64,000 nucleotides of DNA, from contig CAMHTW010000001.1 in assembly GCA_946188165.1 (NCBI GenBank), forward strand, positions 62,001 through 126,000, given 5' to 3'. The notes beneath the pieces were generated by a model. It saw nothing but the letters and a program-made list of their open reading frames with translations, did not search any database and was not told the DNA's origin. Numbering within the stretch: the first letter of the stretch is position 1; every line of letters begins with the position of its first letter. Origin of the DNA: an uncultured Prevotella sp. Lineage in GTDB: Bacteria; Bacteroidota; Bacteroidia; Bacteroidales; Bacteroidaceae. The position numbers and the translations under genes were made by a program. This document shows, piece after piece, positions 25,256-34,403 of the stretch.

Positions 25256-26734
25256 ATGAAAAAACTAATCGTAACACTAATCGCTGCCCTCATGATGGTC
25301 AGCGGTTTTGCCGCTGACAATAGTGGCAATCCCTACAAGAAGTACACGGAGAAACTGCCTTTCCAAATGCCGGAAATCAGCGCTCCCGTTATTCCTGCCT
25401 ACACGGTGAACCTGAAGAAGTTCGGCGCTGTAGGCGATGGCGCCACTCTGAATACCAAAGCTTTCGAGAAGGCTATTGCGGCCCTGACAAAGAAGGGCGG
25501 CGGCCATCTGGTGGTTCCTGCCGGTGTGTGGCTCACGGGTCCTATCGTGCTCAAGTCCAACATCGACCTCCATTTGGAGGTGGGTGCCGTCATCCAGTTC
25601 TCTGGCGACGAGTCGCTCTATCCTGTTATCAAGACCTCGTTCGAGGGACTTGATACGCGTCGTTGTCAGTCGCCTCTCTCTGCCAATGATGCCGAGAATA
25701 TCTCCATCACTGGTAAGGGCGTGATTGACGGCAATGGCCAGTTCTGGCGTCCTGTCAAGAAGGGCAAGATGACTGAGGGTCAGTGGAAAGAGGTGCTTGA
25801 ACGTCCTGGTGGCGTGGAGTCGAAGAAAGGCTACTGGGTGCCCAATCAGGCATACGCCGATGCTGAGAAGAGTGCCAACATGAACGTGCCCAAGGCTTCT
25901 ACTGACGAGGAGTGGAACCGTATCAAGCGTTTCCTGCGTCCTGTTATGGTGTCGCTGGTCAATTGTAAGAATGTGCTCCTGCAGGGCGTCATCTTCCAGA
26001 ATTCACCTGCTTGGAACCTTCACCCGCTGATGTGTGAAAACATTATTCTTGACGATGTGCTGGCACGTAACCCCTTCTATGCCCAGAATGGCGATGCCCT
26101 TGATTTGGAGTCGTGTAAGAATGCACTGATTGTCAACTCGAAGTTCGATGCTGGCGACGACGGCATCTGCATCAAGAGCGGTAAGGACAAGGACGGGCGC
26201 CTTCGTGGACGTCCTTGCGAGAATGTGGTAGTGGACGGTTGCACCGTCTTTGCTGGTCACGGCGGTTTCGTGGTAGGTTCAGAGATGAGCGGCGGTGTCC
26301 GTAACATTCTCGTTGAGAACTGCCAGTTCCTTGGTACTGACGTAGGTCTGCGCTTCAAGTCAACGCGTGGTCGTGGCGGTATCGTTGAGAACATCTTTAT
26401 CGACAACGTCTCGATGACTGACATCAAGACTGATGCTATCACCTTCAACATGTATTATGGCGGCAAGTCAGTGGCTGAAATGCTGGCTGACGGCGACAAT
26501 CCTGATAATACGACCAAGATGCCCGTCAGCGAGGAGACGCCCATCTTCCGTAATATTGACATCAAGAACATTGTCTGCAATGGTGCTGGGCGTGCTATGG
26601 AGTTCAATGGCCTGCCCGAGATGCCTATCAATGGCATCCGCCTGCAGAACATCAATATCATTGCCAAGAGCGATGCTGTGTTCAACAATTGTCAGAACAT
26701 CCGCCAGCGCAACGTTCATGTCACGGTGAGGTGA
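25256..26734 (+). CDS. Glycoside hydrolase family 28 (polygalacturonase-like), secreted
   Basis: 492 residues with a signal peptide (~1-19, ending GFA|AD). The protein then follows the GH28 beta-helix plan: FGAVGDGATLNTKAFEKAI at the start of the helix, NGDALDLESC (the N-x-D site), AGDDGICIKSG with the catalytic Asp pair near 301-302, AGHGGFVVGSEM (GHG motif) and GLRFKSTRGRGG (R-x-K). GH28 enzymes cleave galacturonan or remove galacturonate and related sugars from pectin. No SusCD pair is adjacent, so the exact pectic substrate is not indicated. It stands alone between folK and the converging topB. Confidence 0.92.
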   Translation: MKKLIVTLIAALMMVSGFAADNSGNPYKKYTEKLPFQMPEISAPVIPAYTVNLKKFGAVGDGATLNTKAFEKAIAALTKKGGGHLVVPAGVWLTGPIVLKSNIDLHLEVGAVIQFSGDESLYPVIKTSFEGLDTRRCQSPLSANDAENISITGKGVIDGNGQFWRPVKKGKMTEGQWKEVLERPGGVESKKGYWVPNQAYADAEKSANMNVPKASTDEEWNRIKRFLRPVMVSLVNCKNVLLQGVIFQNSPAWNLHPLMCENIILDDVLARNPFYAQNGDALDLESCKNALIVNSKFDAGDDGICIKSGKDKDGRLRGRPCENVVVDGCTVFAGHGGFVVGSEMSGGVRNILVENCQFLGTDVGLRFKSTRGRGGIVENIFIDNVSMTDIKTDAITFNMYYGGKSVAEMLADGDNPDNTTKMPVSEETPIFRNIDIKNIVCNGAGRAMEFNGLPEMPINGIRLQNINIIAKSDAVFNNCQNIRQRNVHVTVR

Positions 26735-26771
26735 GATGTAAGATGGATGATGTAAGATGTAAGATGTAAGA
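26735..26771. repeat. GATGTAA heptamer repeat between the GH28 gene and topB
   Basis: Units GATGTAA with a 7-bp period beginning at the GH28 stop codon (TGAGATGTAAGATG...). The two flanking genes converge here and no hairpin terminator is visible. Confidence 0.8.
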
Positions 26772-26780
26772 GGTTTGGAC

Positions 26781-28694
26781 TTACTTCTTACCTTTCTTCT
26801 TTTTCTCTTCCTCTGGCGGCATGACGGTGATGCGGCGGCTGGTGGGGTCGCTCATCACGTCGCGAACAATGTCGGTGACCTGCTGCTTCAGTTCGTTGAT
26901 GAACTGCTGCGCATCGTATTTCTGATGCTCAATGTCGCGCAGCTTCTTTTCCCAGATGCCTGTCAGTTCACAGCTCTTGAGCAGGTCCTCACGGATGAGG
27001 TCGATGAGTTCGATGCCTGTAGGCGTGGCCACGAGGCGCTTGCGTTCACGACGGATATAGTGACGCTTGAAAAGCGTTTCTATGATGGAAGCACGACTCG
27101 ATGGACGACCGATGCCGTTCTCCTTCATGGCAGCACGCAGGGTTTCGTCCTCAACAAATTTGCCAGCCGTCTCCATAGCGCGCAACAAGGTTGCCTCGGT
27201 ATAATATGGTGGTGGCGTGGTCATTTTTTCGGTGAGCGTTGGCTTGTGCTCACCGCTCTCGCCCTTGACGAAGGTAGGTAACCCACCCTCTTCCCCTCCC
27301 GATCTGGAGGGGGCATTAGAGTCTAATGTTCCTTCTCGTTGGTCTTCGGCCATTTCAGCCTCCCCTCCCGATCGGGAGGGGTCGGAGGTGGGTATTACCA
27401 CGCGCCATCCTGGATCCAATATCTCTTTACCAGTGACCTTAAACTCGATGCCGTCAACCTCGCCAAGTACTGTTGTTGTCGAGAACTTGCAGTCTGGCAG
27501 AAAGACGCCTATGAAACGGCGTGCCACGAGGTCGAACACCTTCCGTTCGGCATCACTCAACCCCTGTGGAATGACACCTGTGGGAATGATGGCGTGGTGG
27601 TCGGTCACTTTCGATGAGTCGAACACGCGCTTGGTCTTCTTCAGCGGTTTGCCGCCAATGGGCTTGATGAGTTCTGCGTATGGTGCAACACCTCCGAACT
27701 TCGTCTGGTAGAGACCGTTCATGGTCTGCGGACATTTGGGGTAGATGTCGTCAGAGAGGTATTGTGTATCTACACGCGGATAGGTGGTGTACTTCTTCTC
27801 ATATAGCGCCTGAATCAGGTTTAGCGTCATCTCGGCAGAGAAGCCGAACTTACGGTTGCAGTCCACCTGCAGCGAGGTCAGGTCGTACAACTGTGGTGGC
27901 TGTTCCTTGCCCTCCTTCTTTTCTACTTTCGTGACTACGAACGGTTTGCCCTCGATGGTCTTAAAAGCTTCTTCGCCTTCCTCCTTCGATGTGAATTTGC
28001 CCTTCGTTGCGGTAAATGTCGTGTCGCGATAGACAGTGGCCAGCACCCAGTAGGGCTCAGGCTTGAAGTTGTCTATCTCCTTTTGGCGGTTGACGATGAG
28101 GGCGAGGGTGGGGGTCTGCACGCGTCCTATCGAGAGCACCTGACGGTTCTGCCCATAGCGCAGCGTATAGAGGCGTGTGGCATTCATGCCTAACAGCCAG
28201 TCGCCAATGGCACGTGAGAGTCCTGCCAGATACAACGGTTGGTAGTCTGCCTGGTCTTTCAGGTTCTGGAAACCTTCACGAATAGCTTCGTCAGTCATCG
28301 ACGATATCCACAGACGGCTGACGGGACACTTGGCGCCCGCCTTCTGCATCACCCAGCGCTGAATGAGTTCTCCCTCCTGCCCAGCGTCACCACAGTTCAC
28401 GATGCGCTCGGCTTTCTGCATCAGTCCTTCGATGATTCCAAACTGTTTCTTGATACCTTGGTCATCAATCAGTTTGATACCAAAACGCTCTGGTATCATA
28501 GGCAACGACGTCAGGCTCCACGAACGCCACATAGGCGTGTAGTCGTGGGGTTCCTTCAGCGTACACAAGTGACCAAACGTCCACGTCACCTGAAAGCCGT
28601 TACCCTCCATATATCCGTCGTGGCTCGACGTAGCTCCGATAATGCGTGCGATGTCGCGTGCCACGCTGGGTTTCTCTGCAATACATACAATCAT
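26781..28694 (-). CDS. topB: DNA topoisomerase III (type IA)
   Basis: 637 residues. TOPRIM segment CIAEKPSVARDIARI at the N-terminus, NCGDAGQEGELI (metal site), SIGRVQTPTLALIV, and the catalytic tyrosine region YTTYPRVDTQYL near residue 303; GIGRPSSRASIIETL is the last core motif. The C-terminus is Lys-rich. Odd: residues ~432-473 (between the GKEILDPGWRVV strand and PTLTEKMTTPPPYY) contain two copies of PSRSGGE encoded by inverted copies of a GC-rich palindromic element. The segment lies in a surface loop region between conserved blocks, so function is probably kept. It follows two unknown genes on the same strand with a 1-bp gap. Confidence 0.93.
   Translation of the reverse strand: MIVCIAEKPSVARDIARIIGATSSHDGYMEGNGFQVTWTFGHLCTLKEPHDYTPMWRSWSLTSLPMIPERFGIKLIDDQGIKKQFGIIEGLMQKAERIVNCGDAGQEGELIQRWVMQKAGAKCPVSRLWISSMTDEAIREGFQNLKDQADYQPLYLAGLSRAIGDWLLGMNATRLYTLRYGQNRQVLSIGRVQTPTLALIVNRQKEIDNFKPEPYWVLATVYRDTTFTATKGKFTSKEEGEEAFKTIEGKPFVVTKVEKKEGKEQPPQLYDLTSLQVDCNRKFGFSAEMTLNLIQALYEKKYTTYPRVDTQYLSDDIYPKCPQTMNGLYQTKFGGVAPYAELIKPIGGKPLKKTKRVFDSSKVTDHHAIIPTGVIPQGLSDAERKVFDLVARRFIGVFLPDCKFSTTTVLGEVDGIEFKVTGKEILDPGWRVVIPTSDPSRSGGEAEMAEDQREGTLDSNAPSRSGGEEGGLPTFVKGESGEHKPTLTEKMTTPPPYYTEATLLRAMETAGKFVEDETLRAAMKENGIGRPSSRASIIETLFKRHYIRRERKRLVATPTGIELIDLIREDLLKSCELTGIWEKKLRDIEHQKYDAQQFINELKQQVTDIVRDVMSDPTSRRITVMPPEEEKKKKGKK
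27277..27399. repeat. Inverted pair of GC-rich palindromic elements inside topB
   Basis: Each element contains the palindrome CCCCTCCCGATCGGGAGGGG (27362-27381, perfect; 27293-27312 with one mismatch) and an outer ACCCACC/GGTGGGT word. The two copies face each other and are separated by ~45 bp. They are read in frame as PSRSGGE twice. Confidence 0.9.
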
Positions 28695-28695
28695 A

Positions 28696-29229
28696 CTAAA
28701 ATACAGCTGCTCTACTTACGACTTTCTTAAGTGCTGAGACAGGGATTCCAATTTTGTGAAGTAATTCTTCAAAACGATTGCGCTCGTTGTAGGGGATAGT
28801 CAACTCGTAGGTCATCAGTTCACCTGCATTCTCAGCGGCAATCGGCTCAAACTCATAATAGGAGTCTGCTTCAGGCAGATAGTCTTCTGGTAAAGCTGAG
28901 GGCTGGACAAGTTTGACGTTGTGATAGTTCACATCATTGTCAACATCGACGGTATAGAGATAGCCATCGTTGGGACTCTCGATGAGTTGAAGCAAAGTAA
29001 GCTCTTTAGCGATATATTTCTGGAGATTGGCCAGACTGACACGAAGTACAAGCCAGCGATTGTCCATCTCATCTTTATCTACCCAATAGAATAGGTAGTC
29101 GTCACCCTTGTCACTGACATAATGAGACAGGAGCGGACCTTCGAAGAAAATCAAGTCGGCAATCTTCTTGAAACCACTGAAATCGTACTGTATGTCGTAA
29201 CCTTCAATCTTTCTCATCTTCTTTTTCAA
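28696..29229 (-). CDS. Unrecognised protein, second gene of the topB operon
   Basis: 177 residues, no signal peptide or membrane helix. It is acidic and aromatic, with IEGYDIQYDFSGFKKIADLIFFEGPLLSHY near the N-terminus, a central YLFYWVDKDEMDNRWLVLRVS, and a C-terminal Arg/Glu helix NERNRFEELLHKIGI. I do not recognise a named family. It overlaps the previous gene by 26 bp and ends 1 bp before topB, so the three are cotranscribed and probably translationally coupled. An ATG four codons in (29217) is an alternative start. Function unknown; see findings. Confidence 0.8.
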   Translation of the reverse strand: MKKKMRKIEGYDIQYDFSGFKKIADLIFFEGPLLSHYVSDKGDDYLFYWVDKDEMDNRWLVLRVSLANLQKYIAKELTLLQLIESPNDGYLYTVDVDNDVNYHNVKLVQPSALPEDYLPEADSYYEFEPIAAENAGELMTYELTIPYNERNRFEELLHKIGIPVSALKKVVSRAAVF

Positions 29230-29677
29230 TTAAGTGTTTTGTTATCTCAAACGTCTTATTCAAGTCGCAAGACTCGTATTCATAAAAGTCAAAGTGACCA
29301 TTGTTACTGGCACTAGTCTTCAGTCCGTCCTCATTTGTGAGTTTTCCTTCTGAAAGGGAATCGCCTATCGATGTGAAAACATTCTTGAAAGCTTTGCGGA
29401 GATTGGTATAAAACGTTTCTGCTTTTTCAGAAGTGGTAAAACAAGAGAGTGCCAACAATGATGTGTTTGCTTTACCATTGTTGATATCTTGCAGCATCCG
29501 TTTGGGATTGCTCATATATTGGGGCACATGATTCTGGTGTCCTTCTTCAGAAAATGCGAAGCGACATGCCTGTAGATCATTGGGGGCAAAAAGTTCTGGG
29601 AGTTGACAACCATTTGCCAACAAATCGTCTATCTGTTTTTGGTATTTGAACTTTGGTTCCTTGTTCATGATCATCAT
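29204..29677 (-). CDS. Unrecognised protein, first gene of the topB operon
   Basis: 157 residues, soluble. The N-terminal part (QKQIDDLLANGCQLPELFAP, then DLQACRFAFSEEG) and the central helix TSEKAETFYTNLRKAFKNVF are the best-preserved-looking segments; the tail is acidic (IEKEDEKD). I do not recognise the family. A TATCTTTG promoter box stands 11 nt upstream, and alternative ATGs at 29674 and 29668 exist. It is paired with the next gene by a 26-bp overlap, the arrangement seen in toxin-antitoxin or two-subunit modules, but no toxin motif is visible. Confidence 0.8.
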   Translation of the reverse strand: MMIMNKEPKFKYQKQIDDLLANGCQLPELFAPNDLQACRFAFSEEGHQNHVPQYMSNPKRMLQDINNGKANTSLLALSCFTTSEKAETFYTNLRKAFKNVFTSIGDSLSEGKLTNEDGLKTSASNNGHFDFYEYESCDLNKTFEITKHLIEKEDEKD

Positions 29678-29688
29678 ATTTCCGTCTG

Positions 29689-29696
29689 CAAAGATA
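29689..29696 (-). promoter_or_regulatory. -7 promoter box of the unknown pair and topB
   Basis: TATCTTTG on the minus strand, 11 nt before the first start codon. Confidence 0.7.
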
Positions 29697-29828
29697 CAGA
29701 TTTTTTTTTAACCCACAAAGAACAAGACACAAAAAATCGCACACGGCTTTTCATCGCATGCGATTCGTTATTTATTCAGAGTTGGCAATCCTGTCTACAA
29801 AGAGTAAATGGAGTTTGAGTAGATTTGC

Positions 29829-32795
29829 TTACTTTACAAGAACCTTGCGTCCATTAACGATGTTCAGTCCCTTTTGCAGGGTGCTGATGCGCTGGCCCTG
29901 AAGGTTGTAGATGCCGTCTTTGACCTCTGGCTTCTTGCTAGTCGCCTCTACTATTCCTGTCGTTTGGGCATAGAATTGGCCGGTGAATGACTCGCTGCTG
30001 TTCTCTATAGTGACCGTATAACGGCCTTTGGGGTAGGCAGAGATGTCGATGCTGAGGCCCACGATGTTACCAGCGTTGACGGCTTTCTCATAGACGGTTT
30101 TGCCCGATTCATTGTTAATGCGTACCAAGTAGGCTTCGTCAAGTGGGTCGAGATTGATGCCTAACTGTTGGTCGTTGTATTCGCCATATAGCGGCTGCTC
30201 AGCCGTTCTCATCATCGGTGCTTGGGGTTTTGTCTTGATGATATGGGTGAAGTCTAAGCGTTGCTTGGGGGCATTCGAAGTCTCAGGTGTAGCTCCATCC
30301 TGATATTCGTCGTTGAGGTAGATGACTTCATCACCAACGGTACATGCCATCAGGAACTCCGGCACAGGATCATCTAATATCGGATCAATTGGAATTCTGG
30401 TCGGCCCATTAATATCTCCGACACCTTCCAGCCAGAAGGTACTATGGAAATGTTGGCCTTCATTTCCGTACATCATAATGTCTCTGTAAACACCTTTAAA
30501 GCCTTCTATTCCTCCTGTCTGCTTCGGGCCTATTATGAAAGGTGAAGACCAACCTGTTATAAACTGCAAGGTATCGTTGGCAGCGAGGGAGAAGTCGTAC
30601 ATAAACCTCATAGATTGTGTTATCTCGTCATAAAAGTACACCTTCTTATCCTCTTCGTACCATGCTCCCACTTTGCTTAGGGAAGGCGTTGGTGTCCAAT
30701 ATTCATTTGAGTAATCTGGACTAACAAACCGCTGGCACATCATCTGCTTGCAGGTCTTTCCGTTGATGATCGTATCGCCATCAAAGTAGTAGTAGTCAAC
30801 CACCTGCACAGGATTGCCCGAAATGGTTCCAACCTTCCACACTTTACCTTCTTCAACAAACGGGCGGTAAGCATTCCCAATCCAGTCACCCAAGGGCAGC
30901 ACAGTACCTTTGAACACCTTCTTGAACTTATCTATTTCCGATTGTTGGACATAAATGACAACCTCGTCATCCATGAAATAGAACGTGTCACCGCGCAATC
31001 CATCGGGGAAAGTGCCTCTAATTACAATTGTCTTGATGGGACTCCAGCGGAAAACACTTTCCGCAAAATACATTACGCTTTCAGGAAAGTCAAGGAAATG
31101 TAGGCTCTCGCATTTTTCAAATGTATAGGCTGAGATATGCTTGATATTTTCGGAAAGTCTTATTGAATGGAGACTCTTACAATTACTAAACGTACCGAAA
31201 GACATGTATGTAACGCTGTTAGGCATGTATATGGAGGTGAGGCTATAATTATAGGCGAAAGCATCGCCCCCAATCCAGGTAACGCCGTCAGGCACGGAGT
31301 AAGTTTTGCGTTTTGCTCCTGCTGGATAACAATAGAGTTGGGTTCTGTCCTTGCTGAACAATATTCCATCAATGGAACACATGCTTGGGTTCGCTTCATC
31401 CACTTCAATGCTCTCCAGACTGGTGCAACTGCGGAAGGGGTTCTTACAGTCTTCATAGCCAGCATAGTGCTGGATGTTAACCACCGTTTTAGGGATTCTC
31501 ACTTTCGTCAGCGTCTTGCAGAAGTCAAAAGCCAACCATTCAAGCCTGTCCACAGTATAGGTTTCGCCATCATAAGCGACCTGCTCAGGAATGTCTAATT
31601 CTCCTTCCCAGTTGTTTGTATTGGCCACCATAGCAGTATGCGTTCCTAAATTCAACTTATATAGAAGCCCGTCAATAGTCACCGTCTGCTCTGGCAATGG
31701 ATAAACAGGACCTTTATAGATGGCCTTAAACTTATCTACTTCCGATGGTAGCACATAGATGTTTACATTCGTACTCATATCACCAAACAGACCGTCAACT
31801 ATACATTCTGGATCAAGGACTCCTTTGATGTACAACGCTTCCAGGCTTTTGGTGTCACTGAATAAATGCCAACCCAAGTATGTCACTCCTTCTGGTATTA
31901 CCAACTTCCGCAAATACTTGTTGTGATAAAACGAACCGCTTCGAATATTCGTTACACTTTCTGGAACAGTGTAGGTCTCTCTTGATGATGCAATAGGGTA
32001 GCCTAAAAGCATCGTTTTGTTTTTGGCGAAAAGCACCCCGTCAACAGAACTGAACAAAGGACAGCCCTCTTCCACTTCTATCCATTCTAATGATTTGCAT
32101 TCACGGAAAGGATTGGCCCAGATGATGCCATCTACGTCAAGATCAGTGCTCCTGATGGACTTTGGAATGGCAATTTTGGCCAAATGATCTAAATCCACAA
32201 ATGCGTCATGGTCTATACTTGTCACAGTATAATTCTCTCCTTCGTAAGTTACTTCTGAAGGAATGCGTATTTCTTTTTCTTCCGTTGTCCATTTCGTCAG
32301 CTTGGCCTTATGCATAACTTTCAGCAATCTAAAGGACATTTCACCGATAACGACATCTTCAACCTTGTATTCCAGCACCAATGGCACCCCATTTGTCAGT
32401 TCTACCAGCCCTTCATACCACCAACATTTCAGATAAAAGCTATTTGGCTCTAAGTCACGTATTGTGAACGATACATTGAATGGGCATTCGCAATCACAAT
32501 CCAACGCACCAACAGGAACCACACTGATAGAAAGGGAAGAGGGGCTACCATCGCTACCGCTGTTAATATTGGACGTCACATGAAAGTTGTCTGTACAGCA
32601 GTTGGCTTCATAGTTTAACACCTCCACCGATAAAATGTTGCCCTCTTTCGTTAGCATAATCGTAGGCACTGGTCCTTCGCCTGCTGCTCCACGTGCTCTT
32701 GCCGTACAGCCGCTATTCTGCACATCCGATACTGTCTGGGCACTTGCCAACATTGGGAAGAGCATCAAAGTGAATATGAATAATAGTTTCTTCAT
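29829..32795 (-). CDS. BspA-like leucine-rich-repeat secreted protein with T9SS-like C-terminus
   Basis: 988 residues from ATG 32795, which opens a clear signal peptide (MKKLLFIFTLMLFPMLASAQ). Several LRR_5/BspA-type blocks follow, for example VTSIDHDAFVDLDHLAKIAIPKSIRS, VTYLGWHLFSDTKSLEAL, WIGGDAFAYNYSLTSIYMPNSV, with linker strands carrying YKLNLGTHTAMVAN. The C-terminal ~90 residues (YLVRINNESGKTVYEKAV, then GRYTVTIENSS and IYNLQGQRISTLQKGLNIVNGRKVLVK-type end) are of the kind that Bacteroidales use for T9SS sorting. It may bind host or bacterial surfaces, as BspA does. The 93-codon upstream extension is out of character and lies in the next gene. It starts 21 bp after the TPR/HTH gene, so it is probably its operon partner. 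Confidence 0.86.
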   Translation of the reverse strand: MKKLLFIFTLMLFPMLASAQTVSDVQNSGCTARARGAAGEGPVPTIMLTKEGNILSVEVLNYEANCCTDNFHVTSNINSGSDGSPSSLSISVVPVGALDCDCECPFNVSFTIRDLEPNSFYLKCWWYEGLVELTNGVPLVLEYKVEDVVIGEMSFRLLKVMHKAKLTKWTTEEKEIRIPSEVTYEGENYTVTSIDHDAFVDLDHLAKIAIPKSIRSTDLDVDGIIWANPFRECKSLEWIEVEEGCPLFSSVDGVLFAKNKTMLLGYPIASSRETYTVPESVTNIRSGSFYHNKYLRKLVIPEGVTYLGWHLFSDTKSLEALYIKGVLDPECIVDGLFGDMSTNVNIYVLPSEVDKFKAIYKGPVYPLPEQTVTIDGLLYKLNLGTHTAMVANTNNWEGELDIPEQVAYDGETYTVDRLEWLAFDFCKTLTKVRIPKTVVNIQHYAGYEDCKNPFRSCTSLESIEVDEANPSMCSIDGILFSKDRTQLYCYPAGAKRKTYSVPDGVTWIGGDAFAYNYSLTSIYMPNSVTYMSFGTFSNCKSLHSIRLSENIKHISAYTFEKCESLHFLDFPESVMYFAESVFRWSPIKTIVIRGTFPDGLRGDTFYFMDDEVVIYVQQSEIDKFKKVFKGTVLPLGDWIGNAYRPFVEEGKVWKVGTISGNPVQVVDYYYFDGDTIINGKTCKQMMCQRFVSPDYSNEYWTPTPSLSKVGAWYEEDKKVYFYDEITQSMRFMYDFSLAANDTLQFITGWSSPFIIGPKQTGGIEGFKGVYRDIMMYGNEGQHFHSTFWLEGVGDINGPTRIPIDPILDDPVPEFLMACTVGDEVIYLNDEYQDGATPETSNAPKQRLDFTHIIKTKPQAPMMRTAEQPLYGEYNDQQLGINLDPLDEAYLVRINNESGKTVYEKAVNAGNIVGLSIDISAYPKGRYTVTIENSSESFTGQFYAQTTGIVEATSKKPEVKDGIYNLQGQRISTLQKGLNIVNGRKVLVK

Positions 32796-32815
32796 AATTG
32801 TTATTGTATTTGTTA

Positions 32816-34198
32816 TTATTTGCTGTTGAGTATCTGCTCCAGTGTGATGTCTGGATTGCTTTCTCCAAATACATCCTTCTTCAGTTTGAGTTTGCGGTGC
32901 TGGACAGCAGAGATAGAGATGCAGTAGATGTTGCCGATGGTGCGGTTGCTGATGCCCAGGCGGGTGAGCAGACACAGGCGGATGTCGTCCTCTTGCATAT
33001 TGGGGTACCGCTTGCGAAGGTTGGCAAAGCGGTTGTTGTCGATGGCATCGAGCGTACGCTCTATCTCGCTCCATTCGTGCGGACTGAGATAGATGAGCGA
33101 ATTACCACTCCCGTTGAGCTTTTTCATCGCCTCCGTCCGTTCCAGGATGATGTTCTGTAGGAATGCCACCACCTCGTTTGCCTGATGCAGTTGAGCCTTC
33201 TGGTGCTCTGCCTCCTGCTGGAGCTGACGTTGTGCCTGACGCTGTGCCTGCATCCTGTAGCGAATTACCAGCCCCATTGCTATGATGACAATGAGCGAGG
33301 CAATAACGATAATAAATAATGTACGTGCGTACATCTTTGAATGGTACTCCAGTTGCTGGTTCTCCATTTCCTGTCGCAGCGACTCCTGATAGTATTCGTC
33401 TTTCTGCTCAAGTGCCTCATAATAGATGTCCTCCACTTTGTCGAAGGCTTCAGCCACGCTGTCCTCCACCTGTGTGGCCCCCATGCGTCGAAGCGCAATC
33501 TTGGCGAGGTTGCTCTGTACGATGTATGCCAGATGGACATCGTCACCATGATTAATCTTCCGATAGATGTTTTCTGCAGAGTCGAGCATGTTGAGGCTGA
33601 GGTAACTGCGGGCGAGCACCTGTAATAAGCCAGGTCGCAGTTCGTCTGTCGCCACAGGTTCTGCCTGATGAGCATAGTCAAGTGCCTGACGATAGTCTTC
33701 CTGCGCCCATGCGATGTTGGCAAGACTGGTCAGCGTCTGACACATCATGTCGTTCATCTGGTTTTTCTTGGCTATATCGTAAGCACGATGGATGAAATCG
33801 AGTGCTTCGTCGAATGCCCCCTCGTTGATATAAGCTACTTGTGCGGCAAAGGTACCTGCATAGTCGAGCAGGATGACGTAATTGTGCTCATCGTCAGGAT
33901 GCTGTTCGTAGATGGTTAGTGCTTGCTTCATCAGTCGCAAGGCCTCTTTAGGGTTGCTCTGCGACAAAGCCTCTGCCAGGCGCTGTTGTGCAATATAATC
34001 GGTGTGCCAATCCTTAGATGCTTCAGCCAATTGAATGGTCTTTCGTAGCAGGGTCTCACCCAAACGGATGCTATCGTTAGCCAAAGCAGCCTCTGCTTCC
34101 TCCAGACAACTTGCTGCTGTCTGTGCTTTGGGTCCCTGCTGACTGCAAGCCATTAGCAGAACGCCTAAAATGAATATGTACAACGTCTTCGTATGCAT
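32816..34198 (-). CDS. TPR lipoprotein with a single membrane helix and C-terminal HTH (membrane-spanning regulator)
   Basis: 460 residues. Lipobox LLMAC (Cys 18), TPR-type helices (~30-265, such as EALRLMKQALTIYEQH and EALDFIHRAYDIAKKNQ), a membrane helix (~293-313), a coiled coil (~315-365, Gln/Ala/Glu-rich) and a C-terminal domain (~375-460) with RLGISNRTIGNIYCISISAVQHRKLKLKK, a LuxR-like helix-turn-helix. Bacteroidetes have many such proteins that may sense from the envelope and bind DNA in the cytoplasm. A lipidated N-terminus and a cytoplasmic HTH are an unusual combination. It sits 21 bp before the BspA-like gene, its likely target or partner. A TAACTTTG promoter box (34217-34224) lies upstream. 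Confidence 0.8.
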   Translation of the reverse strand: MHTKTLYIFILGVLLMACSQQGPKAQTAASCLEEAEAALANDSIRLGETLLRKTIQLAEASKDWHTDYIAQQRLAEALSQSNPKEALRLMKQALTIYEQHPDDEHNYVILLDYAGTFAAQVAYINEGAFDEALDFIHRAYDIAKKNQMNDMMCQTLTSLANIAWAQEDYRQALDYAHQAEPVATDELRPGLLQVLARSYLSLNMLDSAENIYRKINHGDDVHLAYIVQSNLAKIALRRMGATQVEDSVAEAFDKVEDIYYEALEQKDEYYQESLRQEMENQQLEYHSKMYARTLFIIVIASLIVIIAMGLVIRYRMQAQRQAQRQLQQEAEHQKAQLHQANEVVAFLQNIILERTEAMKKLNGSGNSLIYLSPHEWSEIERTLDAIDNNRFANLRKRYPNMQEDDIRLCLLTRLGISNRTIGNIYCISISAVQHRKLKLKKDVFGESNPDITLEQILNSK

Positions 34199-34216
34199 AG
34201 TTGTTCATTCTCGATG

Positions 34217-34224
34217 CAAAGTTA
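34217..34224 (-). promoter_or_regulatory. -7 promoter box of the TPR/HTH gene
   Basis: TAACTTTG on the minus strand, 18 nt before the start codon. Confidence 0.65.
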
Positions 34225-34359
34225 CGAATTTTTCTTTTACGTTGTATCGGATACTCATGGAAAAGGTGTAAGCAAGATGAAAATAGAAATTACTGTAAAT
34301 CAGATAGTTATAAAATAATGCACGTTGTACCCCGTGGAAAACTGTCGCCAAGGGTATGG

Positions 34360-34396
34360 AAAAAACGCGGAAAGGCTGAACCCTTCCGCGTTTTTT
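34360..34396 (-). terminator. Intrinsic terminator of the cydAB operon
   Basis: The stem AAAAAACGCGGAA / TTCCGCGTTTTTT is extended by AGG/CCC-type pairs with one mismatch, around a CTGAA loop. It lies 8 bp past the cydB stop on the minus strand. It could also act on the plus strand. Confidence 0.82.
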
Positions 34397-34403
34397 GACT
34401 CAC

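Noticed and set aside
32796..33074. Upstream extension of the BspA-like protein
   Set aside because: The extra region overlaps the TPR/HTH gene in another frame, is His/Gln/Arg-rich and hides the signal peptide at ATG 32795.
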